Shown: one piece after another, positions 22,786 to 34,777 of the stretch
How positions within the stretch are numbered: position 1 is the first letter of the stretch
How the letters are laid out: every line of letters begins with the position of its first letter
Notes under the pieces: generated by a model
The model's input: the letters and a program-made list of their open reading frames with translations, nothing else
What the model was told of the DNA's origin: nothing
The model's database searches: none
Assembly: GCF_016808335.1 (NCBI RefSeq)
Contig: NC_053149.1
Coordinates: 40,936,118 to 41,000,117, forward strand
DNA: 64,000 bases
Direction: 5' to 3'
Source of the DNA: Panicum virgatum
Lineage: Eukaryota; Streptophyta; Magnoliopsida; Poales; Poaceae
Made by a program: the position numbers and the translations under genes

Positions 22786-25700
22786 ATGACTGGAGCTCAA
22801 GACCAAGAACCCGCTCTCAAGCCCGTCACGTATGAAGAGCTTCGTCCTGAACATAAGGAGAAGTATGAAGAGATCAAAGCTCTGCTGGAAGCCGATCTCA
22901 TCGGCTCTTTTGAGAGGACCCGCAACCATGGCATCATGTGGAAGGGGTTCTCGCCTGAAGGCGCTCTCGACAATGTGGACCTATCTGTACCATCAGAGGA
23001 GCGCACCAGGGCCCTGCGTCAGGAGATGAACTACATGGTGGCCCATTCGCTTCATCGGCATTCTCAGAGCCTGATGAACGAGCTAGAGCGCATGGCCCAT
23101 CGTGTCATCCAGGAGATAATCAAGAACCAGTACTCTCCATCGGGGCCAATCCTGGGGAGTCACACAGAGGAAGCTGCACTGCATTCTAGGCCGCAACTGC
23201 CATTCTCATTTGCAGCTCCCAGACCACAGAGCTCGCTGATCTACGTCGTCCACAAGATCGGCGGTGATCCTGGGGAAGGCCAGTTCCTCACCGAGCCACC
23301 TAAGGAGATTCCGCACGGCTACACGTGCGCCTACATCCCTGACAGCATCAGTCCAGCACGCTCGGTGCAGGTGATGAACCCAGGAGCTTCTGGAGTAGAC
23401 GCAGAAAAACAAGCGTGGCTGGCAAAGTACGCTACTGGGCCGAGTGCTGAGCCATCGGCCCCAGGAGTTCTTAGTGTGGAGCAGGTCCGTGCAATACTCA
23501 GAGACCAGTTCGGCATCCTGCCCAAGAGGAAAGCGGTCGGCTATTCCAAGCCATATCCAAGCGACTATGACTTGATCCCATTGCCACCCAAGTATCGGCT
23601 TCCTGAGTTCACCAAGTTCAACGGGTCAGAAGGAGCCAGCTCCATCGAGCATGTGAGCCGATACTTAACGCAGCTTGGGATGATCTCAGTTTCGGATCCA
23701 TTAAGGGTCCGGTTCTTTGGCCAATCTCTTACAGGCCCAGCTTTTGGATGGTATGCGTCACTGGTTCCGGATTCGATTCGGACTTGGAGGCAGCTTGAAG
23801 ATCAATTCCATACTCAGTACCACTCAGAAGCTGCAGAAGCTGGAATTGCCGACCTCGCCCAAGTCAGGCAGAAGTGAGGAGAGACTGTGTCAGAATACAT
23901 ACATCGCTTCAGGGAGGTGAAGAACCGATGCTACTCATCGCGCATCACAGAGAAGGAGGCAGTCGATCTGGCTGTCCTGGGACTTGCTAAGCCGATCAAG
24001 GATGCGGCTTTTCAGTTGGAGTTCACGTCTCTGGCGCACCTGGTGCAGAAGCTTACAGCATACGAGCATTACCACCCTGACCTGTACCAGGACAAGTTCA
24101 AGCGCCATGTAAACACGGCACAGGCTGAAGAATCTGACGACTCTGGCGAGGAGCAAGAAGTAGCCGTGGCAGAGTGGACCCGGGGGGCAAACCCTGTCCC
24201 GTGTAAGTGGGTCAAACAGCAGGGACTTGTGAAGGGCTTCGACTTCGACGTGACCAAGGCGGAGCAGATATTTGATCTGCTCCTCAAAGAAAAACAGCTG
24301 AAGCTCCCTGAGAATCACAAGTTGCCAACAGCCCAAGAGCTGCAGGGAAGACTGTACTGCAAATGGCACCACTCGTTCACTCATTCCACGGGTGAGTGCA
24401 AGGAGCTACGTCGTCAGATACAATCGGCTATCGAGCAAGGCCGATTAATCCTGGCTCAACACACGATGAAGGTTGACACTAAGCCCTTCCCACAAGCTAA
24501 TGTGGTGGAGCTGTCAGCTTTCGGATCCGAGGGCCAGGACTTGGCATTCCAGATCAACATGGTGGGACCCATGCGCCGCCATGACAAGCGGAGGAGAGAG
24601 GCCGTTTCTGGCAAACGGCCGCAAGATGAACGTGAGCTAGAACAGCGGCATGTGACTGAAGAGCAGGTGCGCCACATCCGCAATCAGCTCCCAGCTTCTA
24701 ATCGGCTTCTGGAAAAATACCAATACCAGTACCAGCTACGCCGCCGATACGAATCGGAAGAAGACGAGTACGAGCACGGCTCAGGAAGGACCTTGGGGAG
24801 ACACCAGGCTATTCGCGACCACTGGCATTGCCCGTTCTTCAGGTACGGTTGGAATTCCGGCATGAGCCGATTACCTACTATAGATGATTGCTTGGAGTGC
24901 AGGCCTCGAGGACACCAGCAGGACAAGACATCAGTGTTCCGTCGCTTGGGGCCCGGAACGCGTTAGGATGACCACATGAGGCGCCCATCCGGGGGTGATT
25001 TGGAGCTAGAGGAAGAAGACAGGTACCATCGCCCACGGTGGTGTCCTGACGGGCTCAATCGGTCTCAGAAGCGCAGAGTTCAGCGCTTGCGCAATCTGGA
25101 AGAGGCAGAAGCAAAGTATCTTGATGTGCTGAGGAAAGCGCATCCGGATCTTGCGGAGCAAGTCAGGCGACCGCAGAGGGGAGAGAGGTGCCCTCCAAGG
25201 AAGGAGTGGCGCCCCAAGCAGACAAAAGCCGATGAGAAGCCATCGGCTGATGTGAACATGGTGTTCGTGCTCCCGTCAGAGTTTCGAGCACCCCAACTGG
25301 AAGAATCGGCCATCGCACAGCTGGATCTCGGCCCACGGCCAATCATTTTCAAGAAGCCCAAGGAGAAGAGCTACAAGCACTTGAAGGGGTTATATCTCAG
25401 GGGCTTCATCGATGGCAAGCCTGTAAACAGGATGTTGGTCGACACTGGTGCCGCGGTCAACCTGATGCCATACTCTATGCTGCGCCGATTGGGTCGTTCT
25501 TCTACTGATCTGATCAAGACCAATGTGATGCTTAATGACTTCAATGGACAGCCATCAGAGGCGATGGGGGTTCTTAACGTGGAACTCACAGTGGGCCGCA
25601 AGACTGTACCAACATCGTTCTTCATCATTAACAGCAAGAGTACATACACAGTGCTGCTTGGAAGGGACTGGATTCATGCCCACTGTTGTATCCCCTCCAC

Positions 25701-25908
25701 AATGCATCAGTACATCGTCCAATGGGACGGCGATGAAGTAGAAGTGGTCCCTACAGATGATTCCAGCGAGGTCTCCGTCGCAGATATGCACGCTTGGGAT
25801 GCAGAAGGACAAGAGCCGATCTCAGGGATCGCCCTTGAAGACTGTGATCGGATTGAGGCGACAAAAAACGGACTGAGGCTGGTCTTATCCACTGGCCTCA
25901 TAGAGTAG
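22786..25908 (+). pseudogene. Gag-protease of element B
   Basis: One frame from ATG 22786 to TAG 25906, interrupted by TGA 23875 and TAG 24964. The first part is a long N-terminal region, then a gag capsid core (about 23560-24100, with ...LPEFTKFNGSEG... and SEYIHRFREVKNRCYS). A CxxxxH-type knuckle follows near 24355 (CKWHHSFTHSTGEC). After a Gln/Arg-rich stretch with QKRRVQRLR comes the aspartic protease (about 25370-25680) with active-site LVDTGAAVNLMP and a conserved LLGRDWIHA. Protease and gag being fused in one frame is usual for this lineage. The two stops look like single-base lesions. Confidence 0.93.
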
Positions 25909-26714
25909 ATGCACCCTGGCTAGCCACGGGGTGTAATAAAAATAGAGAGGCCGGTCCTGGCGATCGGCCCCGAAAAATAGAAAAATTCTGTTTTTGGTCG
26001 GAATTGTTACATCATGTACACACGATGGCCTGCTCTGGCAGTTGGCCACTCATCGACTATTTGATTTCAAATGATAATGGAAGTATAGAAGTGGCCAGCC
26101 CGTGCGGTTGGCCAAATAATTTTTCTTGTCATCTCCCTGTGTTTGCCGCTGATCTTGTGGATGATGAAGACTCGCTTGCATTCGCCGCTGATTTTTCAGA
26201 CGACGGCAAACTCGGATACGGGTTCACATCAGCTGATGATTTGGAAGAGATTGACATCGGTCCTGGGGATAAGCCACGGCCGAAATTTATCAGCAAGAAG
26301 TTGGATCCGGCTTTGCGAGAGGAGATGATCGCACTGCTAAAAGAATACCGGGATTGCTTTGCATGGGACTACACCGAGATGCCCGGACTGGATAGAAGCA
26401 TAGTTGAGCATCGGCTCCCGCTCAAGAAAGGGTTTCGGCCATTTCAGCAATGAGCACGTCAGATGAAGGCCGAAGTCTTAGAAGAAGTCAAGAAAGAGGT
26501 GGAGAAGATGCTGGATGCTGGGTTCATCAGGCCGTGCCGGTATGCAGAATGGATCTCCAGTGTGGTTCTAGTACAGAAGAAAGATGGCCGATGGCGTGTC
26601 TGCGTCGATTTTAGAGATCTCAACAGAGCAACTCCGAAGGATGAATACCCAATGCCTGTTGCAGAGACATTGATCAATGCCGCTGCTGGCCACAAAATGA
26701 TGAGTTTCATGGTG
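25909..26714 (+). pseudogene. Reverse transcriptase fragment of element B
   Basis: In a different frame from gag-protease. It has the region preceding RT (KPRPKFISKKLDPALREEMI and FAWDYTEMPGLD), then RT motifs IRPCRYAEWISSVVLVQKKD and WRVCVDFRDLNRATPKDEYP, stopping at AAAGHKMMSF. The expected continuation with the catalytic YxDD loop, thumb and connection is missing. The sequence jumps at about 26714 to an RNase H domain. A TGA at 26452 also breaks the frame. Confidence 0.92.
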
Positions 26715-28408
26715 CTTGGGCTATGTTCTTTGATGGATCGACTTGTGATGACGGGTGCGGCGTGGGAATTCTGTTGGTGTCGCCTCGCGGGGCGATTTAC
26801 TCCTTCTCCATCAGAATGACTGTCCCGTGCACCAATAATTTGGTGGAATATGAAGCCATTCGCAAAGGGATGGAATTGCTTCTCGAAGCCGGTGTAGAAG
26901 CGGTGGAAATTTTTGGAGATTCGAAGCTGGTGATTTCTCAGCTCACGGAGGAATATAGGTGTGAGAGCGAGGCTCTTTTCCCGATATGGATGCAGTGCCA
27001 TGAGTTGATGTCACGATTCAGGTACATCAATTTCCACTGGATACGTAGGACTCTGAACAATGAAGCCAATGATTTGGCACAGATGGCTTCTGGCTACAAG
27101 GAGATAGCCGATGGAGTCGATGTGGAGGTTCAGTTTCTTGAACCTGGAGACTGGAGAGCCGATATCTTCAATTACTTGAAGGATTCGGCTCGGGGGGCAC
27201 CCAGAAGGATAAGACTCAAGGCCATGAAGTACGTTCTGATAGGGGATGACATGTTCTACAGGACCTTGGAAGGACTACTGCTCAAATGTTTGGGACCTTC
27301 AGAGTCAAATCGGCTCTTGGATGAGGTTCATTAAGGAGCCTGCGGTACTCACCAATCGGCTCATAAGATGAAGTGGCTGATTAGGCGATCGGGTTATTAC
27401 TGGCCCACTATGCTTGAAGATTGTTTCAAATATTACAAGGGATGTCAAGCATGTTAGAGGTTTGGTAAGATTCAGATAGTGCCAGCATCAGTGATGAATC
27501 CTATCATCAAACCCTGGCCATTCAGAGATTGGGGCATGGACATGATTGGACAGATCAACCCGTCGTCTAGCAAGGGTCACCAATGGGTCTTAGCTGCCAT
27601 AGATTATTTCACAAAATGGGTAGAGGCAGTACCCATGAGGTCGGTGGCGTCAAGAGATGTGATCAGCTTTGTCAAAGAACACATGATTCACAGATTTGGG
27701 ATCCCTCAGACCATTACGACCGATGGAGGATCGGTCTTTATATCGGAGGAGTTTAGAAAGTTTGCCGATGACATGGGGATTAAGCTGAGCAGATCATCTC
27801 CGTATTATACCCAAGCTAATGGACAGGCTGAAGCATCCAACCAGAGCCTCATCAAGCTCATAAAAAGAAAGATCGATGAATATCCTAGGCGCTGGCATGA
27901 GGTGTTGTCAGAAGCTTTGTGGGCATATCGTATTTCGTGTCATGGGTCCGTCAAGACGTCGCCGTATCATTTAGTCTACGGCCAGGACGCTGTGCTACCA
28001 TGGGAAATCACGGCTGGATCAAGGCGCGTTGAGTTTCAGAATGATCTATCTGCTGAACAGTATGCAGCCTTGATGAATGATAATGCGGAGGACCTGATGG
28101 AGCTAAGGCTTTGGTCGCTGGAAAAAATCAAAGAGAACAAAGCCAAAGTTGCCCGTGCATACAACAAAAAGGTCAAGCCTAAGGATTTCCAGGTCGGAGA
28201 TTTGGTTTAGGAGGCAGTATTGCCGTTAGGAACTAAAGATAAGAAGTTTGGTAAATGGTCTCCAACTTGGCATGGTCCGTACAAGGTTGATCAGGTTTTG
28301 CCTGGGAATGCGTACATGCTCGAGGAATTGGACGGCGTCAAGTTTCCTGTTGCTGTCAATGGACAACATCTGAAGAAGTATTTCCCGAGCATGTGGGAAG
28401 GCGAGTAG
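26715..28408 (+). pseudogene. RNase H and integrase of element B
   Basis: MFFDGSTCDDGCGVGILLVS starts an RNase H domain of the additional type found in Tat elements (about 26723-27110, with EIFGDSKLVISQL and NNEANDLAQMA). Then come the integrase zinc-binding region (H...H...C..C, about 27345-27455), the DDE core (WGMDMIGQI..., ITTDGGSVF near 27718, YYTQANGQAEASNQ near 27810) and the C-terminal PTWHGPYKV...VNGQHLKKYFPS ending at 28408. Stops at 27332, 27456 and 28208 interrupt it. Confidence 0.93.
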
Positions 28409-28445
28409 AGAAAGCCAATGAGATCCATCTGGCTGCAGTGTAATG

Positions 28446-28655
28446 GGCCAACACGTTGAGTTGGCCGCAAAAAAAAATTATGATGACAGGCCAACACGGT
28501 GAGTTGGCCGGTAAAAAAAATAAATAATAAATGATGATGACAGGCCAACACGTTGAGTTGGCTGGTAAAAAAAATGATGATAACAGGCCAACACATTGAG
28601 TTGGCCGGTAAAAAAAATGATGATGATAGGCCAACACGTTGAGTTGGCCGGTAAA
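28446..28655. repeat. Five-unit minisatellite of small hairpins downstream of pol in B
   Basis: Units start at 28446, 28489, 28543, 28586 and 28629 (spacing 43, 54, 43, 43). Each holds GGCCAAC, a 7-base loop, then GTTGGCC (one arm mutated in unit 3), followed by GGTAAAAAAAATGATGATGA-type spacer. The array starts about 40 bp after the pol stop. Confidence 0.95.
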
Positions 28656-28750
28656 GAAAGACAACCGATGTGTAACCATCGACTTAAGATGTTTTTAAAC
28701 AAGTACAAGTTTCAGGTTAACAGGCAGTACTGATTGTTTCTTGAGCCTAT

Positions 28751-31712
28751 CTACCGGTTCAGGAATTCTTCTATGGCGTGGATGGCTTCAGTATGGACGG
28801 CGTCTGCTCGTGCTACAATCGCTTCGTCATCCTTGTCATCGCCTGTAACTATCTGCCGACTCAAGGTGCTGATCTCTGCAAACTCTGCTTGTATCTGCTT
28901 GGATATTTCCTGGGTTTCTTGTTTGGAGTTTGCAATGGAAGCTTCCTCGGCCTGGATGAGTTCTTTGGTAATGCGGACCTTTTCTTGGAGTTCCGTCAGT
29001 TCTTTCTTCAGGAGGGCGAGTCGATTCGTGTTGACAGACACGTCAGCTTTGATATCTAGAGTTGCCTTCTTATGGTTAAGAGCCTTGCACTTTTGGGTAA
29101 TATCAGCTTTTAGAGGAGCTTGAGAGCGACGTGCTTTCATCCTTTCTTGCGCTTTACTGACTTCTATCCGAAAGAATGGAAGGTTGCTGGCTGACTAGAG
29201 TTTGAGTTGCAACGGCTCCGGGAGTTGGGATTCTATTTGCTCGAAGACGTTCTTTATCTTGCTGGAATCATCAACTAGAGCATTGATCGGAGCAGATAGG
29301 AGGTCTTTGATGAGTTGAAGCTGATGTGCCAAGTTAGCCGATTGCTGTAAGGAAGGTGTTTCTGCTCCAGGGACAGTTAGGCCCATTGATGCAGGGTCAA
29401 AGGAAAGCAAACCTGAAATATCAAAACTCTATAGGCACATCTGGAGTTAATGCAAGATGCATTTATGGAGTTATCGGCTGGTTCAGAATTGGTTTTTGTA
29501 ATGTTACCTGTTCTGAAGAAGAAGTGTTGGACGGTTCAGGAGCAATCGTCCTATCAAAATTGATGTTGACGTCAAGAGCATCTGCTGCATCAGCTTGTTC
29601 CTCGCTTGTATTCATCAGTGCATTAGGAGTTGCAGCCATCTCGTGTTGTTCCGGGCTTTCTGCATTGGAGATGTTTTCGGCTGCATCCTGGAAATAGAAT
29701 TACAGTCAACCAGAGCATATATGTATGAAATAAAGAAGGAGATTTTGAATGATGAGTTACCTGGTTGGTATTAGACTCTGATGGACTCGGAGGAGTTGGT
29801 ACTGGTTTCTTGATCACTCGCCTTGTGATCATCTTCCTTCTTTTGGTCAAGACTCGGGGGGCAACGCTTGCAGAAGTTTGTCTTCGCTTGGAAGCCGACT
29901 GAAATAAGTCTGGCTGAACAGTCATTATCATTTTCTTCATTGGTGGTGATCCTTTGCAGAAGAGTGCATCAGGAGCAGTTGGAAGAAAGTGAAATGGCTC
30001 CCCAGTGCTGGTCATGGGTTCTGGACCATCTTGTTGCTGCTGACAGGATGAGTAGGTTAGTCCAAGAAAAGGGAAGAGAGGATTTAAAAGGATGAATGCA
30101 TAGAATCAGTACCTCTTCCTCGGGGATTGCATATTCAGGATCGACTTGCTGCAGTCGAGGACCTAGAGCTTTTCTGAAGACATGAGTTTTCCACATCTTC
30201 CACCAGGTATCAAAGCCGATTGATGAAGAAGTGAAAGATAAATCGGCTGGTATTGGAATGTGGAGGTCATCAAACATGCTGTAGCATCTTGAACTGGTAA
30301 GACCGTCAGGCAGATCGGCTCTGCTCTCCACCAAGTGGTGAATATGGAAGTGGGGAGGGACCTGTCCTAGGCCAAGTTGCCGAGCTGCTATAACTGGTTG
30401 GTAAGATTCATAACCTGGCTTGATAATTCTGTTAGCAGTACTAATGCCAATGGGGAGGAAGCCAGGTTGAATCATCAGAGAATATAGATGCCGAGTGCTG
30501 TCGTCATCGGCAAAGTTATCTAATCTGAAGGCAGTTGGGTTCTCAAAGGATTCAGATTCAGTAAATGGGAGGTAGAGAGGATTGTCTAGTCCTTTGTAGA
30601 AGACTCTAAACCAGTTTGCTGCATCTGTTGAATTCAGTTTACTGCCAGGGAGACTGAACAAAGCTTGGCCGTAGCTAGTACATCTAATTGGTTTGCCACT
30701 CTCATCAGGGAAAGAGTTCTTGGTCAGGCCTTGGAAGTTGGGAATGTGGTGCTGGAAGTACAGTTGTGCCCACAACTAAATGAACCACCAAGGGCCTCCA
30801 GTTCTCAGTTTCTTTTTGTTAAGTAAATTAGATGTCATCAAATGGAGATATCTGTAGCTTTCTCCAAGGAAGAGTTTGCCTAGGCCGGTGTGATTACCAT
30901 GGGCTAGGTGATAGGCCAAGGGAAGATAGTTCTTAGTGGGAGCTAAAGAAGGACCACAGAAGATGAAGTGCTCTAACCAAAGATTTAAGAAGGCTGTGTG
31001 TTCCTTCTCAGTCACTGGACCTTTTGTTTTCATGTGCTGACTCATGTAAGTACCCCAGTTTGTGCAGTTGACTTTGAAAGAAAGTTTAAAGGGGACTTCT
31101 ACCATTTTGTGAGCAGCAGGATTGGGAGAGCTAATGTCTAGTCCAGTGATCATGACAACATCTAGCAGAGTGGGAGTCATGGGTCCATGACCAAAGAGGA
31201 AACAATTCAGAGCATCAGACCAGAAATAGCCGATGGTTTTCAGAAAATTTTCATCTTTGTCAAGAGGTGATAGTGATAAACTAAGTGCATCGGCTATGTT
31301 TAAATCTTGCCACAAGGGCATGTGAGCTTTTGCTACTCTGTTGTACCATGTGATCCAGCTCTCAGGAGGATTAGGCCAGGCTCTTAAGCAGTTGGCCCAG
31401 AGGTTCAAATCAATGTTTTGGCTCACAAAAGGGATCCTATTTGCTTCACAAGAGATCAAATCTGTGGGGGTTACATGGGTTTGTGGGCCGAGACAGAAAG
31501 ATTTTGGATTAGAGGGATGCGGCAAGAGGATGTCTGACACCTGAAGTTTAGAAATTCAGAAATATGCGTACGGTGTTATGTTTCAGAGTTTTAGTTTCAG
31601 AAGCTTAGTAAGTTGAAGAAAACTAAAGGATTAGGCCGAATATTACCTTCAGGCCGTGGATTGCCGCATCATCGATTGCAGAGCTTGTCGTTTGAGCTGT
31701 AGAATCTGCCAT
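28751..31712 (-). pseudogene. Antisense plant-mobile-domain gene of element B
   Basis: A spliced gene opposite to its retroelement. Exon 1 is 31712-31647 (MADSTAQ...IHGLK, donor AAG|GTAATA). Exon 2 is 31540-30113 (acceptor CTTCAG) and encodes a plant mobile domain (PMD, aminotransferase-like mobile domain): TLLDVVMITGLDISS, NLWLEHFIFCGPSL, LPLAYHLAHGN and GGPWWFI. A stop near 30776 then interrupts it, followed by LWAQLYFQHHIP. Later exons (about 30050-29763, 29690-29510 and 29413-28751) add an acidic/basic linker and a C-terminal coiled coil (QIQAEFAEISTLSRQ). Another stop lies near 29195. The domain is known from host genes and as cargo of plant transposons; its function inside retroelements is unknown. 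Confidence 0.8.
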
Positions 31713-32214
31713 GGTCAGATCTGCTGACTTAGGGTTTGATTGCTGGAGATTTTGATTCGAATTCCGGCTACTTGGAGAGTTCTTGCTCGGATTTGTAGAG
31801 TTTGGTTTTCGAATTACACTCGAATTTGAGAGTTCGTCGAGTTCGGTTTAAGCTGGAAGCGATATTCTACTCTTGTGCGGGTTGCTCCTAGTTTGAATTT
31901 CGTCGGCTCTTGGATATTTATGGAAGCCTGATGCGTTGCCATCGGCTTTTGAGAAATAAATGAAGACATGCAAAATTGGGGAAACTCGATTTCATTAAAA
32001 AGAAGGTTCATTACAAGGAAAGCCGATTTTACAAAGGAATTAATCCTTCGGCTTTGAGGTCCTATTCTTACGATGCTACCTACATCTACCAGTCGTAGGT
32101 GTCTAAACACCTACGGTGCTTCGGGCTTCGTGATGGTGCGTCTCCGCCGTCGTCGTTATCATCGTCGTCGCCGTCACTGCTACCATCGCCGCTGTCGTCG
32201 GCGCTGCTGCTACT

Positions 32215-32655
32215 TCATCCGCCGCCGCTGCTGCTGCTTCCTTCTTCGCTCCCCTCCGAGGGGGCCTTGAGGAATTGGTGGGGGTTTCCTCCTGCCACCG
32301 TGTCGTCACTGGAGGAAGAGCCGATCTCTTCGGAGGAGTCGGCTCCTTCCCAGGAAAAGGCATCGTCTTCATCGCTCTCCAGTTCCTCCTGGAATAGGAA
32401 CTGGAGGTCTTCCTCTCCTTCAGTTTCGGGCTCGTCCTCCTCGGAGGCGACCCCAAAGTCGAACTCCTCTGCATCCCAGTGTAGAGGAGCCAGCGCCTCG
32501 TAGGCTGCTGTCGGGTCCCACTCGGGGGTCGGCTCTCGGCTCTCTGGGAAAGAGTCGATGGAGGAGGCCGAGAGGGAAGAAGAAGAAGGAGGAGAGGAGG
32601 AGGAAGAAGAGGAATCTCCAAAAGAATTGGAGCCGGAGGAAGAGGAGATGGCCAT
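32215..32655 (-). CDS. Antisense acidic serine-rich ORF of element B
   Basis: An intact 146-codon frame: MAISSSSGSNSFGDSSSSSS, then a strongly acidic Glu/Asp-rich middle and a Gly/Ser tail. It lies upstream of, and on the same strand as, the PMD gene. I recognise no domain. The composition suggests a disordered protein; it could instead be a 5' exon of the PMD transcript. Confidence 0.5.
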   Translation of the reverse strand: MAISSSSGSNSFGDSSSSSSSPPSSSSLSASSIDSFPESREPTPEWDPTAAYEALAPLHWDAEEFDFGVASEEDEPETEGEEDLQFLFQEELESDEDDAFSWEGADSSEEIGSSSSDDTVAGGNPHQFLKAPSEGSEEGSSSSGGG

Positions 32656-32892
32656 GGTTGGTGAAGAGTTGGGGTTTCTGCGCTACTGGCTGTGGGAGGA
32701 AGAAGGAGTTTGCTGTGGAGAAGAGCCGATTCGAGTGAGATTAAATAGTGGAAAGATGGAAGACGGATCGGCAGTTTCACATTCTACGAGGAGCCAGTTG
32801 CAGAGACGTTGCGTCTTCCTTGGCGGTTGCAGTGTGTTTAATGAGCATTAATGGGAAGATGAAGCGACGGATTGGTTTTGGAACTATCATTG

Positions 32893-32910
32893 CCAAAACC
32901 AGGGGGCATG
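32893..32910 (+). other. Polypurine tract of element B
   Basis: CCAAAACCAGGGGGCATG directly before the 3' LTR, the expected plus-strand priming site. Confidence 0.75.
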
Positions 32911-34125
32911 TGTTATCGCCATAAATTAACAGGGTTAATTTATGGGCCGAAAGCAAGATGGGCTCAAAGCAGAAGATCAAGAAGACTTGCAAATCGGCTC
33001 CTGCGTGAGCATCTGGGCCACATGGGCCGTGTATCCTTAGATTTAGTTTAAGATTAGAGATAGAGTCCGATCGGGACATGATTAGTTTAGATTGTTTCCC
33101 AAGTCTCCGGACTATAAATATGTATCCTTTGTTATTCATGAGAGGGAGCGTCATCACAACTCGCAAACAACAACTCTCGGCGCATCGCCACCCCTAATCC
33201 TAGGGTTTCATCCAAGTAAGCGCCATGCTGCCCTGATCGCTTCTCGCGATCAGGGCAGCATTGTTCTTGCTTTTACCTTGGTATTACTCGTACTGAAGCG
33301 TTTTTTATGGCGAGTAGTACTAGTTATCTTGATGTTTGTAGCATGTCTTTCAATAGATTCATCATGCTTTCGTTGTTTATCATCTACGAATATCACGTTG
33401 TCTCTGTGCAGTCACGTTTCAATCTCATGCTAGTTCTTGTCGCATAGAACTAGTAACACAGAGGCAACACCCTGCTTCTCTTATGTCTAGTAGATCTGAT
33501 CTGTTATGGTTTGCTCTTATCTTAAGAGTTTGCGTAATATCTGCTAGGTTAGGCCTTGCAAACGGATTGGATGATCCGGTGGCGTAGTGGATGCTTTATC
33601 TTAGCCTTGATAGGGATTGTTCCGGGAATCGGCTCTTGCTAGTTCTTAGGCCTCTGTTTTGGGTTACGGTTTAGTTATCTATTACGTTCATTAGGCCTAG
33701 TCACGTGTAGGATGTTCCGATCTAGCAGTGAAGCTTTTACCATCGTGGATTAGATTAGTTAGATTTAATTGAAGTAGTTTTACAGTTATTTGCTCTATTT
33801 ACCATATCTGGATACGATCAGATCCGATCTGACACCGGGACACGATTGGCTCTTTAAAGCCGATGCAAGAGTCGTCCCGGGGAGCCGACCACGGCTCGGA
33901 CTTATGTTTACACGTGTCTTTGTATGCAGGAAACTGTTCGGAGCACGTTTGCACCCTCCTGATCGGGTATAGGTCAGGTGGCACGCCCGGTTTTCCACAA
34001 AACCTCCGGGCGCGTGACGGAATTGCGGGCCGTCGACGAGGGAGCAGTGCCTGCCAGCGCCCCAGCAACCTCCCGGCTCTTCGTGTTGCCCGTCGCTGCT
34101 CGCCGGTGGGTTTCGACTGACAACA
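32911..34125 (+). repeat. 3' LTR of element B
   Basis: 1215 bp, the same length as the 5' LTR, followed by GTTTG. Confidence 0.97.
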
Positions 34126-34157
34126 GTTTGCTTGTAAAACTGTTTGGCGTGTGGGCC

Positions 34158-34742
34158 TATTGATGACCAAAATTGGCACTGGTCGAACAGACCGGTCTGA
34201 CCGGTGCCTATGAGCGGTCTAACCGGTCGGACCATGTAGCCGGTCTAGCAACACCGACCGGTCTGACCGGTGGTTCTGACCGATCAGACAGGTCTAACTG
34301 GAATCCGAGTACAACTGGGACTCTTTGTAGATTTAGATCTATAATAGGATTCCTTGCGGGATAAGTCCACCCCACCCTATAAATATAAAGGGTCACGGCC
34401 GATTGAGGGTATCCAATCAATCAATCAATACAACTTTTATCTTTTTATTTTCTCTTGCCCCAGCTTTTCCAATCTACTACTTTCTGTTCTTCCTTCATCT
34501 CTACGGCGATTGAAGGCGTTCTAGGTGGCCTGCCGACCCTAGAACACCCCTGCATGCGCCTGCCCCAACGGGTCTTCCCGGGCTAGCATTCGAAGGTTTC
34601 GTCACTGTTCCTGTCGGCGGTGACCGGTCTGACTGCTCCTTGAGACCGGTCTGACCGGTCTGTGTGGTGGCACTGCATCGCGCGCCTCTGCTCGCTGCAC
34701 GTTCGAGTGCGTTCGTGTGTTGACCGTGATTTAGCGTCAACA
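34158..34742 (+). repeat. 5' LTR of element C
   Basis: Contains several ACCGGTCTGACCGGT-type palindromic units near 34185-34290 and 34620-34660, and TATAAATATAAAGG near 34378. Confidence 0.9.
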
Positions 34743-34749
34743 TACTTTT

Positions 34750-34766
34750 TGGCGACTCCGCTAGGG
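34750..34766 (+). other. Primer-binding site of element C
   Basis: TGGCGACTCCGCTAGGG, eight bases after the 5' LTR. Confidence 0.65.
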
Positions 34767-34777
34767 ATAGGGCTACC

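Larger units (their letters stand above)
21519..34125 (+). mobile_element. LTR retrotransposon B (Ty3/gypsy Tat lineage), nested in A
   Basis: Two 1215-bp LTRs (21519-22733 and 32911-34125) are flanked by GTTTG (21514-21518 and 34126-34130). In order it has a PBS, gag-protease, a truncated RT, RNase H, integrase, a hairpin repeat, an antisense plant-mobile-domain gene, an antisense acidic ORF and a purine tract. The LTRs differ at about 16 sites by eye (about 1.3%), so it is young relative to A. In-frame stops and the RT deletion make it non-autonomous. Confidence 0.97.

Noticed and set aside
28446..28655. Regularly spaced repeat as a possible CRISPR-like array
   Set aside because: Spacers are similar A-rich sequence rather than unique, the setting is a plant retrotransposon, and there are no cas genes.
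32103..32851. 225-codon minus-strand frame and plus-strand Glu-rich frames over the acidic ORF of B
   Set aside because: Shadows of the Ser/Glu-rich ORF at 32215-32655.
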